From: Morchella semilibera
Taxonomy: Eukaryota; Ascomycota; Pezizomycetes; Pezizales; Morchellaceae
Reading direction: 5' to 3'
Length of the DNA: 64,000 bases
Assembly (NCBI GenBank): GCA_009192285.1
Contig: WBVU01000010.1
Location: forward strand, 1,982,111 to 2,046,110
The translations under genes and the position numbers were made by a program. Shown here one piece after another: positions 1-11,174 of the stretch; position 1 is the first letter of the stretch, and each line of letters begins with the position of its first letter. The notes beneath the pieces are model-generated. The model saw nothing but the letters and a program-made list of their open reading frames with translations. It was not told where the DNA came from and did no database searches.

Positions 1-1002
1 TTTCACAAGGATTTCAAGCGGTTGGGTCTTTAATCGGGCCTATCGTGGCAAGTCAGGTTCTACCTGAGTTGGTAGTAAGTGAAACCTCACTTGGAGGTGT
101 GCAATGGGTATATCTAGGGATTGCATTTTTCGTCTTTCTGTTAGCGATTGCATTCTACTATTCCAAAATCCCCGAGGTCGAGTATGTTTACTTCATCATC
201 CCTTTGACCTTGATTTTGCTGGCTGACTACGGGAATTTCCAGAGATACCGACTTCCCCACAAGAACTGAGCGGCATGGTTCTACTTCACTATGGAAGGGC
301 AAATATGCTATGGGATTTGTATGGAGTATTATAGCCCAGTTCCTATACACTGGCGTTCAAGAGGTCTTTTCTAGGTTTTCTGGTACATATCTTGGCCAAG
401 GGACCTCGGCGGTTTATAGCTTTTCAACAACAAGCCATGGCCTGTTCGTCGCTGGAAGATTTGTTGCAGGCTTTGCAATGCTTGCCTTACGACAACGTTA
501 TATTTTGCTTGTTGCTGTAGCGGGTTGTACAGTTAGTACGGCATTTGCTCTTACCACAGAAAGTATGAGCACTGGAAATGTGATGATTCAGCTGATTTGG
601 TTTTTTGAGGTAAGCTTTGACGTTCCTTCTGGGCGCTCCTTTTGCTGAAATTTGCGCTAGTCATCTATCTTCCCAATTGTTCTTGCTACAGCCATCCGTG
701 GCCGCGGGAAGCTCACAAAAGATGGTGCGAAATACCAAGTCTCTTCCACTGTCGGGGCCACAATTTTCCCACCACTATATTATTCAATTCATAAAAAAAG
801 TAACCCTCGGTACGCCATGAGTGTTCCACTCTCGGTTTTTGCTATACTAGCTATATACCCTATGTATCTATGTATCTCGTCAACAGAACGGAAACGGTTA
901 GATAGATCAGATTGCACGGAAGATGTACCTGAAGATAGCGAGAGGCCTATTGTTCTACAAGACATGAAGCCTGGTAGGCGGGAATATCTTGAGGTGATAT
1001 AA
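1..1002 (+). CDS. MFS transporter, fucose-permease-like (3' part)
   Basis: This is the C-terminal half of a 12-TM major facilitator; the 5' part lies before the window. The frame is open from base 3, and I place exons at 1-181, 243-609 and 661-1002. The introns are 61 nt (GTATGT donor) and 51 nt (GTAAGC donor). The roughly 295 visible residues start with the SQGFQAVGSLIGP motif and end TM6 in a YYSKIPEVED-type loop. They then show six hydrophobic spans, including IIAQFLYTGVQE (TM7), the FFESSIFPIVLATAIRG motif (TM10) and FPPLYYS (TM11). The FES..FP motif and the Q-rich TM7 are typical of the FucP-type (fucose:H+ symporter) family that fungi use for sugars. The true substrate cannot be read from sequence. 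The hydrophilic C-tail ends at REYLEVI. The next gene downstream is a secreted esterase on the same strand. Family assignment is strong, function inferred. Confidence 0.88.
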
Positions 1003-1689
1003 CCATAATAGTTTATGCGGTATATATTATGAGTAGAGTGCCATGTGTATATATGCACATTTTAGTGCTTAATAATGAATTAATGGGGTTATAGAACGCT
1101 GCATAAAAAATAACGGGTTCAAGGTTAATTTGTCAGCTCCCAGACTTATTTATTACTGATCCAACTTATATGCAGGCGGATTAGGTGTTCGAAGCAGGCG
1201 CGTGTTAGGTGTACTACTTTCCCTACACCGAGTACTGTACTCAAGCGTAAACACGGCTTTAACTACCTTTTTGAATGTTAGTCGGGCTTGGAGTCCAATA
1301 CAATTAAAAATGGCTGCCTTGATCCTTTTCGGGATGGTTAATACCGGGACATATGTCCGCAGTTCCCCACGAATATATGTGCCTGATCTCACAGAACCAA
1401 GGCTTTTGGCGATGCCAGGCCCTGGTTAAGTAGGCACAGTAACCCCGGAAAATCATTAGGCTTTACGAAGGTGACGGGAAATCAAGAGCACCGTCATAAA
1501 TCCGGTTGACCGAATCTGTGGATAAACGTTTTTTTCTGCCCTAGGCTGAATATAAACCCTGCGCCTTTGATTACAAAACACAGAACTCCCGTATTCCAAG
1601 ACTTATATAAAGGGGGGGGGGGGGTGCAAGAAGGTAATTCCAGTTTCTCTGGTCACCAAACTCTCTAGAGAAAACCTAATTATATCGAG
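1003..1689. other. Intergenic, promoter region of the esterase gene
   Basis: No coding potential is visible on either strand. The distal part may hold the transporter 3'UTR. The proximal part holds a TATA box and a 13-nt G run just before the esterase start. Confidence 0.6.
1604..1611 (+). promoter_or_regulatory. TATA box of the GDSL esterase
   Basis: TATATAAA lies 79 nt upstream of the esterase ATG at 1690, a normal spacing for a TATA-driven fungal gene. It is followed at once by a run of 13 G (1612-1624). The match is direct; promoter use is inferred. Confidence 0.55.
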
Positions 1690-3084
1690 ATGCTCGTGCA
1701 AATTCCTGTCCTTTCGACACTTCTTCTGTCGTTATCCGTCTATGCTAGCCCATTGGGCATAGATGAAGGAGCTGTATTCTCTAGAGATTCAGTTTCATCG
1801 TGGGGGGAATTCAAGAATTTGGTTGTTTTTGGTGACAGGTAGTTTCCTTTGGGTGTAAGTCTAAGTATTGATATTCTAATAACAAACCATTAGCTACACG
1901 GACGAAGGTCGGCTGGGTTATTTCTTCAGTCATAATGGATCAGCGCCACCTGTAGGATATATTCAACAGGAAGTCAGTATTTTCTTCTCTGTTCAGCAGT
2001 TTCATATCAATGGCCGCTAGGTCTTACACATACTTAATTCTCCCCTAATCCCTAATCCGATACTTCCAATATATACCCTAAACTCGTAGCTGTCTTATAC
2101 TGACTTGCTAAATAGAGTACCTCCACTTCTTCCGGTGGACGAAGTTGGGCTCGTTTTGTTTCACAATACACAGGCGTAAACCTATACAACTATGCAGTCT
2201 CCGGCGCGGTCTGTTCAAACTCGCTCACCCCACGTTATCTGAGCTCCATAAATGGTCTCTTTCCCGATATTCTCGGCTACGAGGTTCCGGCATTCTTCGC
2301 AGACTTCCCAAAGCAATCTCAGAAGCTCCCAAGTTCTGAAACACTCTATGCGATCTGGATCGGCACCAACGACCTTGGCGGTGACAACATTATCACTGGA
2401 CTACCAAATGTAGGATTGACCAACTACACGAGCTGTGTCTTCCAAACAATGTCCAAACTCTATGATTATGGAGCAAGAAACTTTGTTTTGCTGAGTTTGG
2501 CACCGATTGAGCATGCACCGCTTTACGCACCTCTGAGTGAAGGTGGAAGTGAGGGACCCAACAGATTCTGGAGAGGAAGGAGTGGAAACGCGACTGTTAT
2601 TAGCACTAGGATGAGAGATTTGGTGCAGGGTGGAAACGAAATCTTCAAATACAGAATCCCAGCGGAAATCTATGGTGGAGCCCTAAAAGGCGCTAAAGTA
2701 GCCATGATGGATACCTATGGCCTGGTAGGTTACTAAACTAGAGCTACGATTCGGACATAATGAAAGGTTACTAACTATGGGCAGTTAACTGATATCCGTA
2801 CTAACCCGGCAAACTACTTGAATGGCTCTCTCCCATTGAACGTAACCGGTTTCAATGTTCACTGTGTTCTTGACGGACCGTGTATGTTTAGCCCCCCGGC
2901 GCGAACGAGAATTAAATGGAAACTAACTAATTCCTGGACAGGCACTACATACCGTCCTGATGACCGCGATTCCTTCCTCTGGTATGATGAATTGCATCCA
3001 TCAGAACAAGTTGGTCGCATCGTTGCAAGAGAGTTTTCGAAATTCGTTCAAAAGAAGTTCACTGAGTGGATGACGATTTGGTAA
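1690..3084 (+). CDS. Secreted SGNH/GDSL esterase, CE16 acetylesterase-like
   Basis: Five exons (1690-1838, 1894-1972, 2116-2724, 2785-2881, 2942-3084) give a 358-residue protein, normal for fungal CE16 enzymes, which remove acetyl groups from hemicellulose-derived sugars. Residues 1-19 form a signal peptide with a likely VYA|SPLG cleavage site. Block I is VVFGDSYTDEG with the catalytic Ser near residue 50. Block II is AVSGAVCSN, block III is IWIGTNDLGG, and the C-terminal WYDELHPSEQ supplies the Asp/His pair near residues 327 and 330. All blocks are intact, and N-glycosylation sequons such as NYT and NVT are present. Introns are 55, 143, 60 and 60 nt; the last has a GTATGT donor and a CTAAC branch site and restores CTTYRPDDRD before block V. 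The 143-nt intron uses an atypical GTCAGT donor and is the least certain join. A TATA box lies 79 nt upstream. The sugar transporter just upstream is a plausible functional partner, by inference only. Confidence 0.9.
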
Positions 3085-4730
3085 AAGGCTTTGGGGTTCA
3101 TCATAGTTGTAAATAAGGGCTATTTTCGTCTTTATCAGGTGATTAGTGGTAGATTATTTGCATGTTTTATTGGGCCTTCTATCAAAACTCTTGACTAATG
3201 TGCTTGTATTTCCTGGAGGTTTGTAAAGCGAGATATTACTCCGCATATATATACACGCACATATATCAAGGTGTGCAATACTAGTAATATAAAGTTGGGC
3301 GAAAAGTTGTAAGAGATACGGTGCCCACACTACGGCTGTCTATTCCTGATCTGCTACGTGAGTGAGTCAATTATGGCCATGATGCATATACGTGTGGTAA
3401 GATGAGCAAACATGTACTAGACACCTACTACAATTATAACCACTGTCTACAGACTTACCCCGTAGTACAACAGGAAGAAACCGAAAGACAGAAAGAGGCC
3501 TCTAGGTCATAGCCATATGTCGCCCTATATAATATAACCCATAATTATTATTCCCCAAATATGAACAGCTTGGGCGCCTTGAACCGGCTTGGGCTCTGGG
3601 TGGCCGCTCTTGAGCGAGAGGTTCAGGCGCCTCGGCTGATATATGTGCCCTACAAAATTTATAAACCGTCGGATTATCTCCTTATCAGGATGTAGTTGTG
3701 GTGTTATGAAACTGTGGTAATCTATCATATCAAGTCGCAGATGAGCTATATGCGCAGTAACCGGTGTTCGAATACCATGGGACCGGAAATTCAATCAATC
3801 TAGTACCACACCACGAATTTAAATATTTTAGGCGCTTTTACGCAATTCTTTCGTTCAAATTTTTTATTTAATCGCCCAAGATAATCATAACCTGATTTAC
3901 TCTCGACCAGGAGCAAAAATTAAGTAATTGTCCTATAAATATAAATACTAAGCACAGGCTACTGATTCCAATACTAACTAAAGGCTGCTCTCTTCAACTC
4001 CCAGTAAAGCTCATAAGTGAGAGGTTTCTTTGGGGGTCCCTGCCAATGATTAAGAAAGCAACCACCCATCCCTGAGGAGAGTACAACTTCGTGGAATCGA
4101 TTACCTGATAAATTGTGTCAGCCAACGAGTTGCTGTTGTAAAATATCTCGATTCGATCCGGGGTCTATTGAACACAAAAATCACTCCATCACCAAAGAAA
4201 ATCGTGTAGGTGACAGTTGCGATGTGTAATTTCTAGAAGGAATCAATTCTTCCTTTCCCCCACGGGTGTTTGCTAGCCAAATCCAGTTTTCGGTATCAGC
4301 CGAGGATCTCACAGGTTCTGCGGGTCGGGACCAACCGGTGAAACGAATTTTGTTTCCCCTGTGTTGTGCATGTCCCACAACTCTAGTCAGAAAAGAATTA
4401 TCTAGATGTTGAGTACATGTAGGTAGGTAAGGCACGGTACAATGGCAGTTATGGTTATACAAAAGAGTCTTGGAGGTGATTGGTGATGAAGGGGAGGTTC
4501 GATACGATGTGGGGCTTGCATGATAAGCGAAGAGCCGAGATTTTCACCCCGCCCTGCCCATACTGAACCCCACGCTTCTGTTCCCGGCAACTGACTGACA
4601 TATCCTAACTACACCCGCATCCCGTGGGCTGAGGAACATCCTTTTCCCTTGAACCCCTCCATCCCTTCCACACGTTAGATTCCGTACGTAACCTCATACC
4701 CACGACTATTTAAGAAGGGCGTAGATCGCA
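3085..4730. other. Intergenic, no gene seen
   Basis: About 1.6 kb of AT-rich DNA without convincing coding sequence. Short open frames on the minus strand (3525-3794, 4181-4462) have no recognisable motif. A TATTTAAG element at 4707-4714 may be the core promoter of the aminotransferase gene. Confidence 0.5.
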
Positions 4731-4845
4731 ATGGGTTGGTCTCCTGTTACCCGCAGGATAGCTACTACTCAAAGTCGACTGAGCTTGCATTATTCCCCAC
4801 CGATACCGAGACTTTTAGGGCTAAAGTTGCAGTATACAAGTGCTG
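4731..4845 (+). other. Candidate upstream exon: mitochondrial presequence of ALT
   Basis: An ATG at 4731 opens a 38-codon segment starting MGWSPVTRRIATTQSRLSL. It has several Arg and Lys, many Ser/Thr and no acidic residue, as in mitochondrial targeting peptides. It ends exactly at a GTAAGT donor (4846). Either nearby acceptor (exon resuming at 5009 or 5018) keeps the reading frame into the ALT ATG at 5041 without a stop, and a CTAAT branch-like site lies a few bases before the acceptor. Against it, the TATA-like element is only about 17 nt upstream of this ATG, so transcription may begin inside the exon and make it 5'UTR. Confidence 0.45.
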
Positions 4846-5040
4846 GTAAGTTCCATCGGGATTTCCACGAGTGCGTCGTTGCGATGTCCCTCCGTATCTA
4901 TAGCTCCCCCCCAAACCTTCAGGCCTCTTTCTATACAGTCTTATTCCTTGTCTCATCACATCCTCCTTTTCATTCTCGCCTCTGTAATCAAGGTATTCTA
5001 ATGAACAGTTTGGACAGTTCACCAGAATCAAACCGCTAAA

Positions 5041-6644
5041 ATGTCTACCTCTGCTCCTCGTAAGGCTCTAAATACCTCAAATATCAATCCCCACGTCAAA
5101 AAAGCCGAGTATGCCGTGCGTGGAGCGATCCCCATCAAATCAGAAGAATATCGGAAGGTGCTTGCCGCTGCTGGTACCGTTTCTCCTTCAGATAGCGCCG
5201 CCGGATCTCAAAACACTACCCCCAGTCACAATCTTCCATTTGATGACGTTATCTCCGCAAATATTGGAAACCCACAGCAGCTAGGCCAGAAGCCCCTTAC
5301 ATTTATCAGACAGGTCCTGAGTATTCTTGAGTACCCCGATCTTCTGCAATACGAAGGGATATTTCCGAAAGATGTTAGAGAGAGAGCAAAATGGCTTTTA
5401 GAACAGGTTGGGAGCGTGGGCGCATATTCTCAGAGCCAGGGGTGTTTCGGCCTTAGAAAGAGCGTTGCAAAGTTTCTTGAAGGTTTGTAACCTGCTTGTG
5501 ATTGGCGTTGGTATGATTATTAATTTAGTTCTTTAGAACGTGATGGTCATCCGGCAAACCCAGATGACATTTTCCTCACCGCTGGCGCATCATCTGGTGT
5601 TTCTACACTTTTGCATACCATGTGTGCCTCCAAAGAAACTGGGGTACTCATTCCCATTCCACAATATCCTCTCTACACTGCTACGCTCGCGCTTGCCAAT
5701 GCTACCCCAGTTCCATACTATCTCGATGAACCTCTGTCTTGGGCTACTGATGTTCCGGCCATCCGTAAAGAGATTACTAAGGCAAGAGAGGCTGGTATTG
5801 AATTGCGTTCCATCGTTATCATCAACCCCGGTAATCCAACTGGGGCCACTCTGACACAGCAAAACATCGCCGACGTTATTGCTCTCGCCGCCGAAGAACA
5901 CCTTGTTATCATGGCCGACGAAGTTTACCAGACAAATGTTTATCAGGGCGAGTTCCACTCTTTTAAGAAAATATTAAGAGATCTTCAAAAAGAGATTCCC
6001 GGAAAGTATGATCATGTGGAGCTAGTAAGCTTCCACTCAGTTTCAAAGGGTATGATCGGTGAATGTGGGCACCGTGCAGGATACTTTGAGCTTGTCGGGT
6101 TCGACAAGGAGGTTCAGGCACAAATTTATAAGCTTGTTTCTATTACACTATGCCCTCCTGTCATTGGCCAGTGTTTGGTCGAGCTTATGGTCAACCCACC
6201 AAAGAAAGGCAGTGAATCTTATGATTTGTATCAGAAAGAGTTTAATGGTAGGTCAATCGATTCGATTCCTTTCAAAACATACTAACTTTGCCCCTCGCAG
6301 GCATTTTTGGGGACCTTAGGGAACGATCTCAGGCTCTTCATAAGGCATTTGGCGGGATGCGCGGTGTCTCGTGTCAAGATCCTCTCGGCTCTATGTACCT
6401 CTTTCCTACTATCACAATACCACAAAAAGCCATCGAGGCTGCCGAAAAGGAAGGCCAGAAACCGGATGAGTTTTACTGCATGAAAGTACTCGACGCTACC
6501 GGAATTTGCATTGTTCCGGGATCTGGTTTCGGACAGAAAGAAGAGAGCTGGCATTTTAGAACAACATTTTTGGCGCCTGGGACCGAGTGGGTGGAGAAAT
6601 TGGAGAAGTTTCACGAAGCTTTTATGACGGAGTATGAGGATTAA
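5041..6644 (+). CDS. ALT1: Alanine aminotransferase (class I/II PLP enzyme)
   Basis: The enzyme interconverts alanine plus 2-oxoglutarate and pyruvate plus glutamate, linking glycolysis with amino-acid nitrogen. Exons 5041-5482, 5537-6247 and 6301-6644 give 498 residues, about the length of known ALTs. Introns are 54 nt (GTTTGT donor) and 53 nt (GTAGGT donor, CTAAC branch). The N-terminus INPHVKKAEYAVRG is an ALT hallmark. PLP-binding elements are the INPGNPTG motif, MADEVYQTNVY, and SVSKGMIGECGHRAGY with the Schiff-base Lys near residue 318. The C-terminus GSGFGQKEESWHFRTTFL carries the substrate-binding Arg. The ATG at 5041 is in good context (aaaATGtc) and yields a cytosolic form. An in-frame upstream exon could add a mitochondrial presequence (see 4731-4845). 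No motif is missing. Identity is highly confident; the start and localisation are open. Confidence 0.95.
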
Positions 6645-7648
6645 AGTTTCAGTTGACCTGAAACTTTGCGTAGATTTTCTCTTTCCTTCTAATAATCTTT
6701 CGTTCTTTCATGGGTTTATAGAGCGGTATTTCGAGGAAGATATACCAACCACTTACACTTACCTCATGATTCTTACTTTTGGGAGTAGTCTTTCCAGCGC
6801 AAGTAGATATTGTTAGCTTACGGGCCGAAATAGAAAGAATTCGATCATATGTAAATGTAGTTATACAACACATGGTCCGAAAAATCAGCTTACTTGTTTA
6901 GTAAATATTCTCGCCAACAGATGCAACTTTTTGTGGGATAATACTCGACTCCCAACTCGTAGCGGTTCAAATGGGTAACCGTATGAATTTAAGCGTAGAA
7001 TTCTGATTTCCTTGGTACTGGGTTAGTAGCGGGCGTGTATTATCTCCAGTTACTATGTTCGCCCATTGAACTGATTTTACCTGAACGCACAACTACTTAT
7101 ACCGAAGTGTAGCGGCTATGCAGGATTTTGGCGCATGCAGACCCCCCCAGTAAGGTACGTCCTACATGTTGGCATACCTACTCCACTGCTTACTCTACGC
7201 GGTGCGCAGCAACGGTAAATACATGTAGGTACATACGTACATACCTACATGGGTTCCGGAATCGTCATGAATAAGGTACCACTGGAAGCTCTACCGTCCC
7301 CTTGATTTGTTCGGCTACCTACCTCTCCGATCAAGGGCTCAATCTGATGATTAAGCTCAATAGCCAGCTCATGAATAGTAATTGGCTGCTTGTTCACTGA
7401 TAAAGCGGGGTATTTCCCCCGATGGAGTGTCCACGAAGCAAATGAGTGGTGCCAGATATCCACTGGACGAGAGTCAAAGCTAGCTAGTAGATCTTCTTTC
7501 CTCAATAACGTCGGAAGGTGTTTCTCTTAGCTTTCTGTTCCTCCCACTTGCGAGATAAATTTCGGTTTCTTCTCAATCCTCATATTGCAAAAAATCCTCT
7601 TATTTTCAATTCACACGCTAGGTGCTTTATTTACAAGACGACAAAATC
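6645..7648. other. Intergenic
   Basis: The first part is AT-rich and probably includes the ALT 3'UTR. A palindromic TACATGTA and (TACA/TACC)-type repeats lie at 7215-7252. A minus-strand protein-like segment overlaps at 7245-7505. The last 120 bp are the promoter of the coiled-coil gene. Confidence 0.5.
7245..7505 (-). other. Protein-like minus-strand segment, possible exon or gene remnant
   Basis: The minus strand is open for about 90 codons, and the conceptual peptide looks protein-like (for example SFDSRPVDIWHHSFASWT and ITIHELAIELNHQIEPLIG). There is no ATG at its head, and the only room for a 5' exon is under the opposing coiled-coil gene. I do not recognise a family. It could be a leftover exon of a dead gene or chance. 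Confidence 0.25.
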
Positions 7649-8800
7649 ATGAACTCTATATGGCTACGTCGTGGTGACACCAAGCCTGCGGTTACACAAG
7701 AGAGGTTGCAACAGCTTGAAAACGCTGAGGCGCAATTCAAGAAACTCGAAGCTGAAAAACAAGAGCTGGAGCGAAAAATACAGGACCTCGAAAACAAACT
7801 CCAAAGCGAAGAAGATTTAAAGCAACGACAACAGGAGGAATCCGCGAAAGCCAAGGATGACGACTCAAGATCACAAGAGAGAATAGCCCAATCACTTGAT
7901 GCAGTATTTGGCAGCTCAGTTGAATGGGCGCGTGAGTACTTTGAGATTGATGTCAAAGGCTTTAGGATCGACAAGTTCCCGCAGTTCAAGGTGGAGCTTG
8001 GTTGGGTCACGTGGAACGATAGTTGGAGGTCAAAAGACCACTTGAAAGTCAGTCATCTCGTCCAAGCAGTGGTTGCGGACCGTTTGGCTATGGAGTTCTT
8101 TTGGCCCGGTGCGCACGGAAAGCCGTTCCAAGGATGTGAGGAGGGGTTTCAGAGAAGTTGCAATGAGATTTTCCAGGTTATGCTCAAAGGTTAGTAGGTA
8201 TCACTCCACATATGGCGCGACCAGTTCGCTGATCTCTTTCTAGAAGATAGAGGAAAGGCACATCGATGGCGAGCCGCGACCTTATCCGCGTACGAAAAGT
8301 CTGGGGGATGGTCTCCTACGTCTACCACTTCACCTACGCCTCCCTCTTCACGTCCAGGATCACATAAGGATATTGCCCATTCCGTCACCTTCCATCGTGA
8401 TTTACACTATGACCGTATAGTCGCGTCAATCGAGCATGCTGTTGGACCGATTTCGCAAAAATACTTTCCATTACGAAACGAAGCAGAAAGGATCCAGAAG
8501 TGCAAACAATTCGTCAGAGCAGCGGGCGAATTAGCACTTGAGCTGGCAAAACATCCAGCAGAAATCAGGGTTTTGGAGAAGCAGTGGTTCGATGCAAAGT
8601 GTGCACGCACCTTTGTGTATGGGAGCGAACACATGAAAGAACAATCTGGAGAGCATGTTGACCCTCAGGAAAAGTTAATCATAGACATAATTCTTAGACC
8701 TTGCCTAAAACGATATGGAGACGAGCAAGGCGAAAATTACGACAAATCAATTGTTTGGGTTCCAGCTCTCGTGGATGCCAAAACATCCACAAACTCTTAG
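7649..8800 (+). CDS. Uncharacterised N-terminal coiled-coil protein
   Basis: Two exons (7649-8189 and 8244-8800) joined by a 54-nt intron (GTTAGT donor, TTTCTAG acceptor) give a 365-residue protein. Residues about 17-75 form a charged coiled coil rich in Glu, Lys and Gln with heptad leucines (ERLQQLENAEAQFKKLEAEK). The rest is a soluble globular region with aromatic motifs such as VEWAREYFEID, VELGWVTWNDSW and LAMEFFWPG. A Ser/Thr/Pro-rich spacer lies at the start of exon 2, followed by a helical C-terminal part (FPLRNEAERIQKCKQFVRA). There is no signal peptide or TM segment. I chose ATG 7649 because the frame 5' of it offers only a GTG. The coherent splice and amphipathic helices argue for a real gene; the family and function are unknown to me. 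It may belong to a lineage-specific fungal family. Confidence 0.72.
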
Positions 8801-11174
8801 ATCTTAAAGGGCCTGAGACGCTGTGTAACAACTCTGTAGCTAGGCTAGACCCAGGCATGCGGTGCGGAAATCTCTTATCAGTTTATGTCGTTTGATTATC
8901 CACTAGTTTCTATCTGGCAGTTGTTTCTAGCATCTATTGGGGCTATCTTGGGCCCTTATCTTAACAAAAGCCTTATTAATCTCTCTAAAGTTGGGAAATA
9001 TCCCTGTAATGGGATCTCAACAGTTTCATCTATCCCCCTTCTTTCACCAGGCCCGATGTCTTTTTATTCTATACCTACCTTTTTAAAGCAGGAATCCTCT
9101 ATAACCACCCTTTTTATTAGTTTTCTGGAGCAAGTGATTCCGCGTGTATATATATAAGATATTTGACATAGTTATATTCCACGATTAGATATCATGATTA
9201 AATGTAGGTACGGTGTAAATTAACATCCAGCCATGAAGGAAAATTACTATGCCCCCGTTACTACATATGTTGACTAAATGTGTAACCCACACTAGCCACA
9301 ACATGACATTCTAATAATCTACATGTATGTACCTACATGCACGCACAATACACACTTAATGAAAAAAACCGCTAATTGGTCTAAATATGTACATATGCTA
9401 TTGCGCACCTCAATAACTCATACATGAGCCATAAAGTACTTGCGTATTCCAAGGACCTTGGTATATCACTTCACCAATTATAAACCCAGTTCATACAATC
9501 ATCACAAATTTCAGCATGTTCGGAGGCGGGTGCTTAATTCAACGGTACCATGCTTTGACAGAATTGTTTATTGGGCCGCATTCCATAGGAGATATACAAA
9601 CCATATTGGCTACATGTATCCTTCCGGACGTAAAGTGCTTACCTATCAGTTTACAAATAAAATTTTGTTGACTCACATGGGCGGGCTCGCATTTACATTT
9701 GTCAAATAAATAACGATATATCTCCATCCTCCGGTGTCGGGATCGATCGAAAACGATCGACCTGGTAATCAAACGTGTCCAAAGACTAAGCTTACCTACT
9801 ATGGCTTCAAAATTGAATAATTATCCATGTGTGTATATCTTAAATGGCCGGGCATCCTTGGGACCACACGTGGCAGCCAAGCACTATGTAGTACTCTATC
9901 ATGGAATGACTCCTGAGCTCTCACCTCTATAAATCCAATTTTCTGCCTTTACTATGCATACCGAAGAGGAAACCCGATACCCCTAGGCCACAGCAGTCAA
10001 ATTCGTTCCAATAACTCGATTATTGAAGCGCCATGTCTTTTAAGCTCATACCCACCAATTTAGCGCGTAGATTCTGCCCTACAATATGCAGCATGCTGCA
10101 CATACGGGGCTAATTACAAGACCACTCCACATTTTGATATGCGGAGTATGAAGACGATGTACGCTGTATACATGCATATCATGCGGATACAGGAGTTGCC
10201 AATTTGAGAGATTTTTGCGCACCAGATGCCGTTTTCTCGGGCCTAGATACTCCTAGCGTTATATATGTCCTCCGGGTCTGCAGCCCATAAAGTCAGACAT
10301 CAATTGTATCAGATAAACTCGCTATTTATTCAGATCACACCTGGCAGGTCTTTCGGTTGTCGGGACACCTGCAGCCTTTCTCCGAGTAATGCAGCATTTA
10401 GACGGAAAATCTGGCAGTGCAGTCTTCTAATGGTTCAAAAAAAGCGGCGGTGACTCTTGACCGGCATTTTGTGAGTCCATAACCCTGATTCGACCCGTGG
10501 ACTTCATACATTTCATGATCAGCATCCCAAAAATGAAAACTTTGTAAACCATGGCCAGCATCGAGAAGCAGAGTTTGTACCACAGTATGTACAACATGTA
10601 TGCAGTTGAGCGCAGGGGCTCTTACTGTCTAGACATTAGCGCTTGCAGCCGAGGGTGCTACCCGCGCCAGTCATTCTCCCTAGGCATTGAAGCTGGTTCT
10701 TTGGACATAAAGCCACCTCTTCAATGACTCAAGCTGTTTACCTTGTGGCGTGTTCAACAGATAATCATGCATATGGTGGGTGAAAAGTCCTATCAATTGA
10801 AGCCCTATCCCACCTATGCGAGTGCCCAAGACTTTCGTAGGGCGACGAATGATACCCAGTGAAGTGGCTCGAGTGATATTTGGTGATTTGCCACTTGATC
10901 CCTGATTCCTCACGGCGCTTGCTGTATGTAGCTCATCTAGTGAAACATCTCTGAAGACGCGATGAGTTCTTGCATTGAAATGTGGATAAACTTTCCTAAA
11001 ATCCCTAAGTTGTTTTTTCAAGGGTTAGGGATTATCTCAAATGCTTGGCAGGTGCACAATCAGTTGTTACCCGGAATCCACAAACTCGAAAAAAAGTTTG
11101 CGGCGCTCAGCTAAAGTTCAGCCAGTCTGATTCCCGCAAATAGAATCAACCTCACCCCACAGAAGATCTCAGTT
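8801..11174. other. Intergenic, 2.4 kb, no supported gene
   Basis: AT-rich DNA with two TACATGTA palindromes (9320 and 9611), a small GATCGATCG/CGATCGACC hairpin near 9741, and a minus-strand open stretch at 10680-11021 with no recognisable motif. The last 150 bp are the RPF2 promoter with a telomere-type motif. Confidence 0.5.
11021..11030 (+). promoter_or_regulatory. Telobox-like AGGGTTAGGG upstream of RPF2
   Basis: AGGGTTAGGG lies about 145 nt before the RPF2 ATG. Telomere-type AACCCTAA boxes are known in promoters of ribosome-related genes of plants and of some yeasts and fungi, bound by Myb/TRF-like factors. The match is seen directly; a role here is inferred. Confidence 0.35.

Noticed and set aside
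3763-3776. GGTGTTCGAATACC resembling a tRNA B box
   Set aside because: The T-arm stem does not pair well and no A box, acceptor stem or anticodon arm is found around it.
9741-9762. GATCGATCG/CGATCGACC hairpin
   Set aside because: Too short (about 8 bp stem) to stand out from chance.
10680-11021. Minus-strand open stretch of 114 codons upstream of RPF2
   Set aside because: No ATG at its head, no recognisable motif, overlaps the RPF2 promoter; length is within chance for this amount of DNA.
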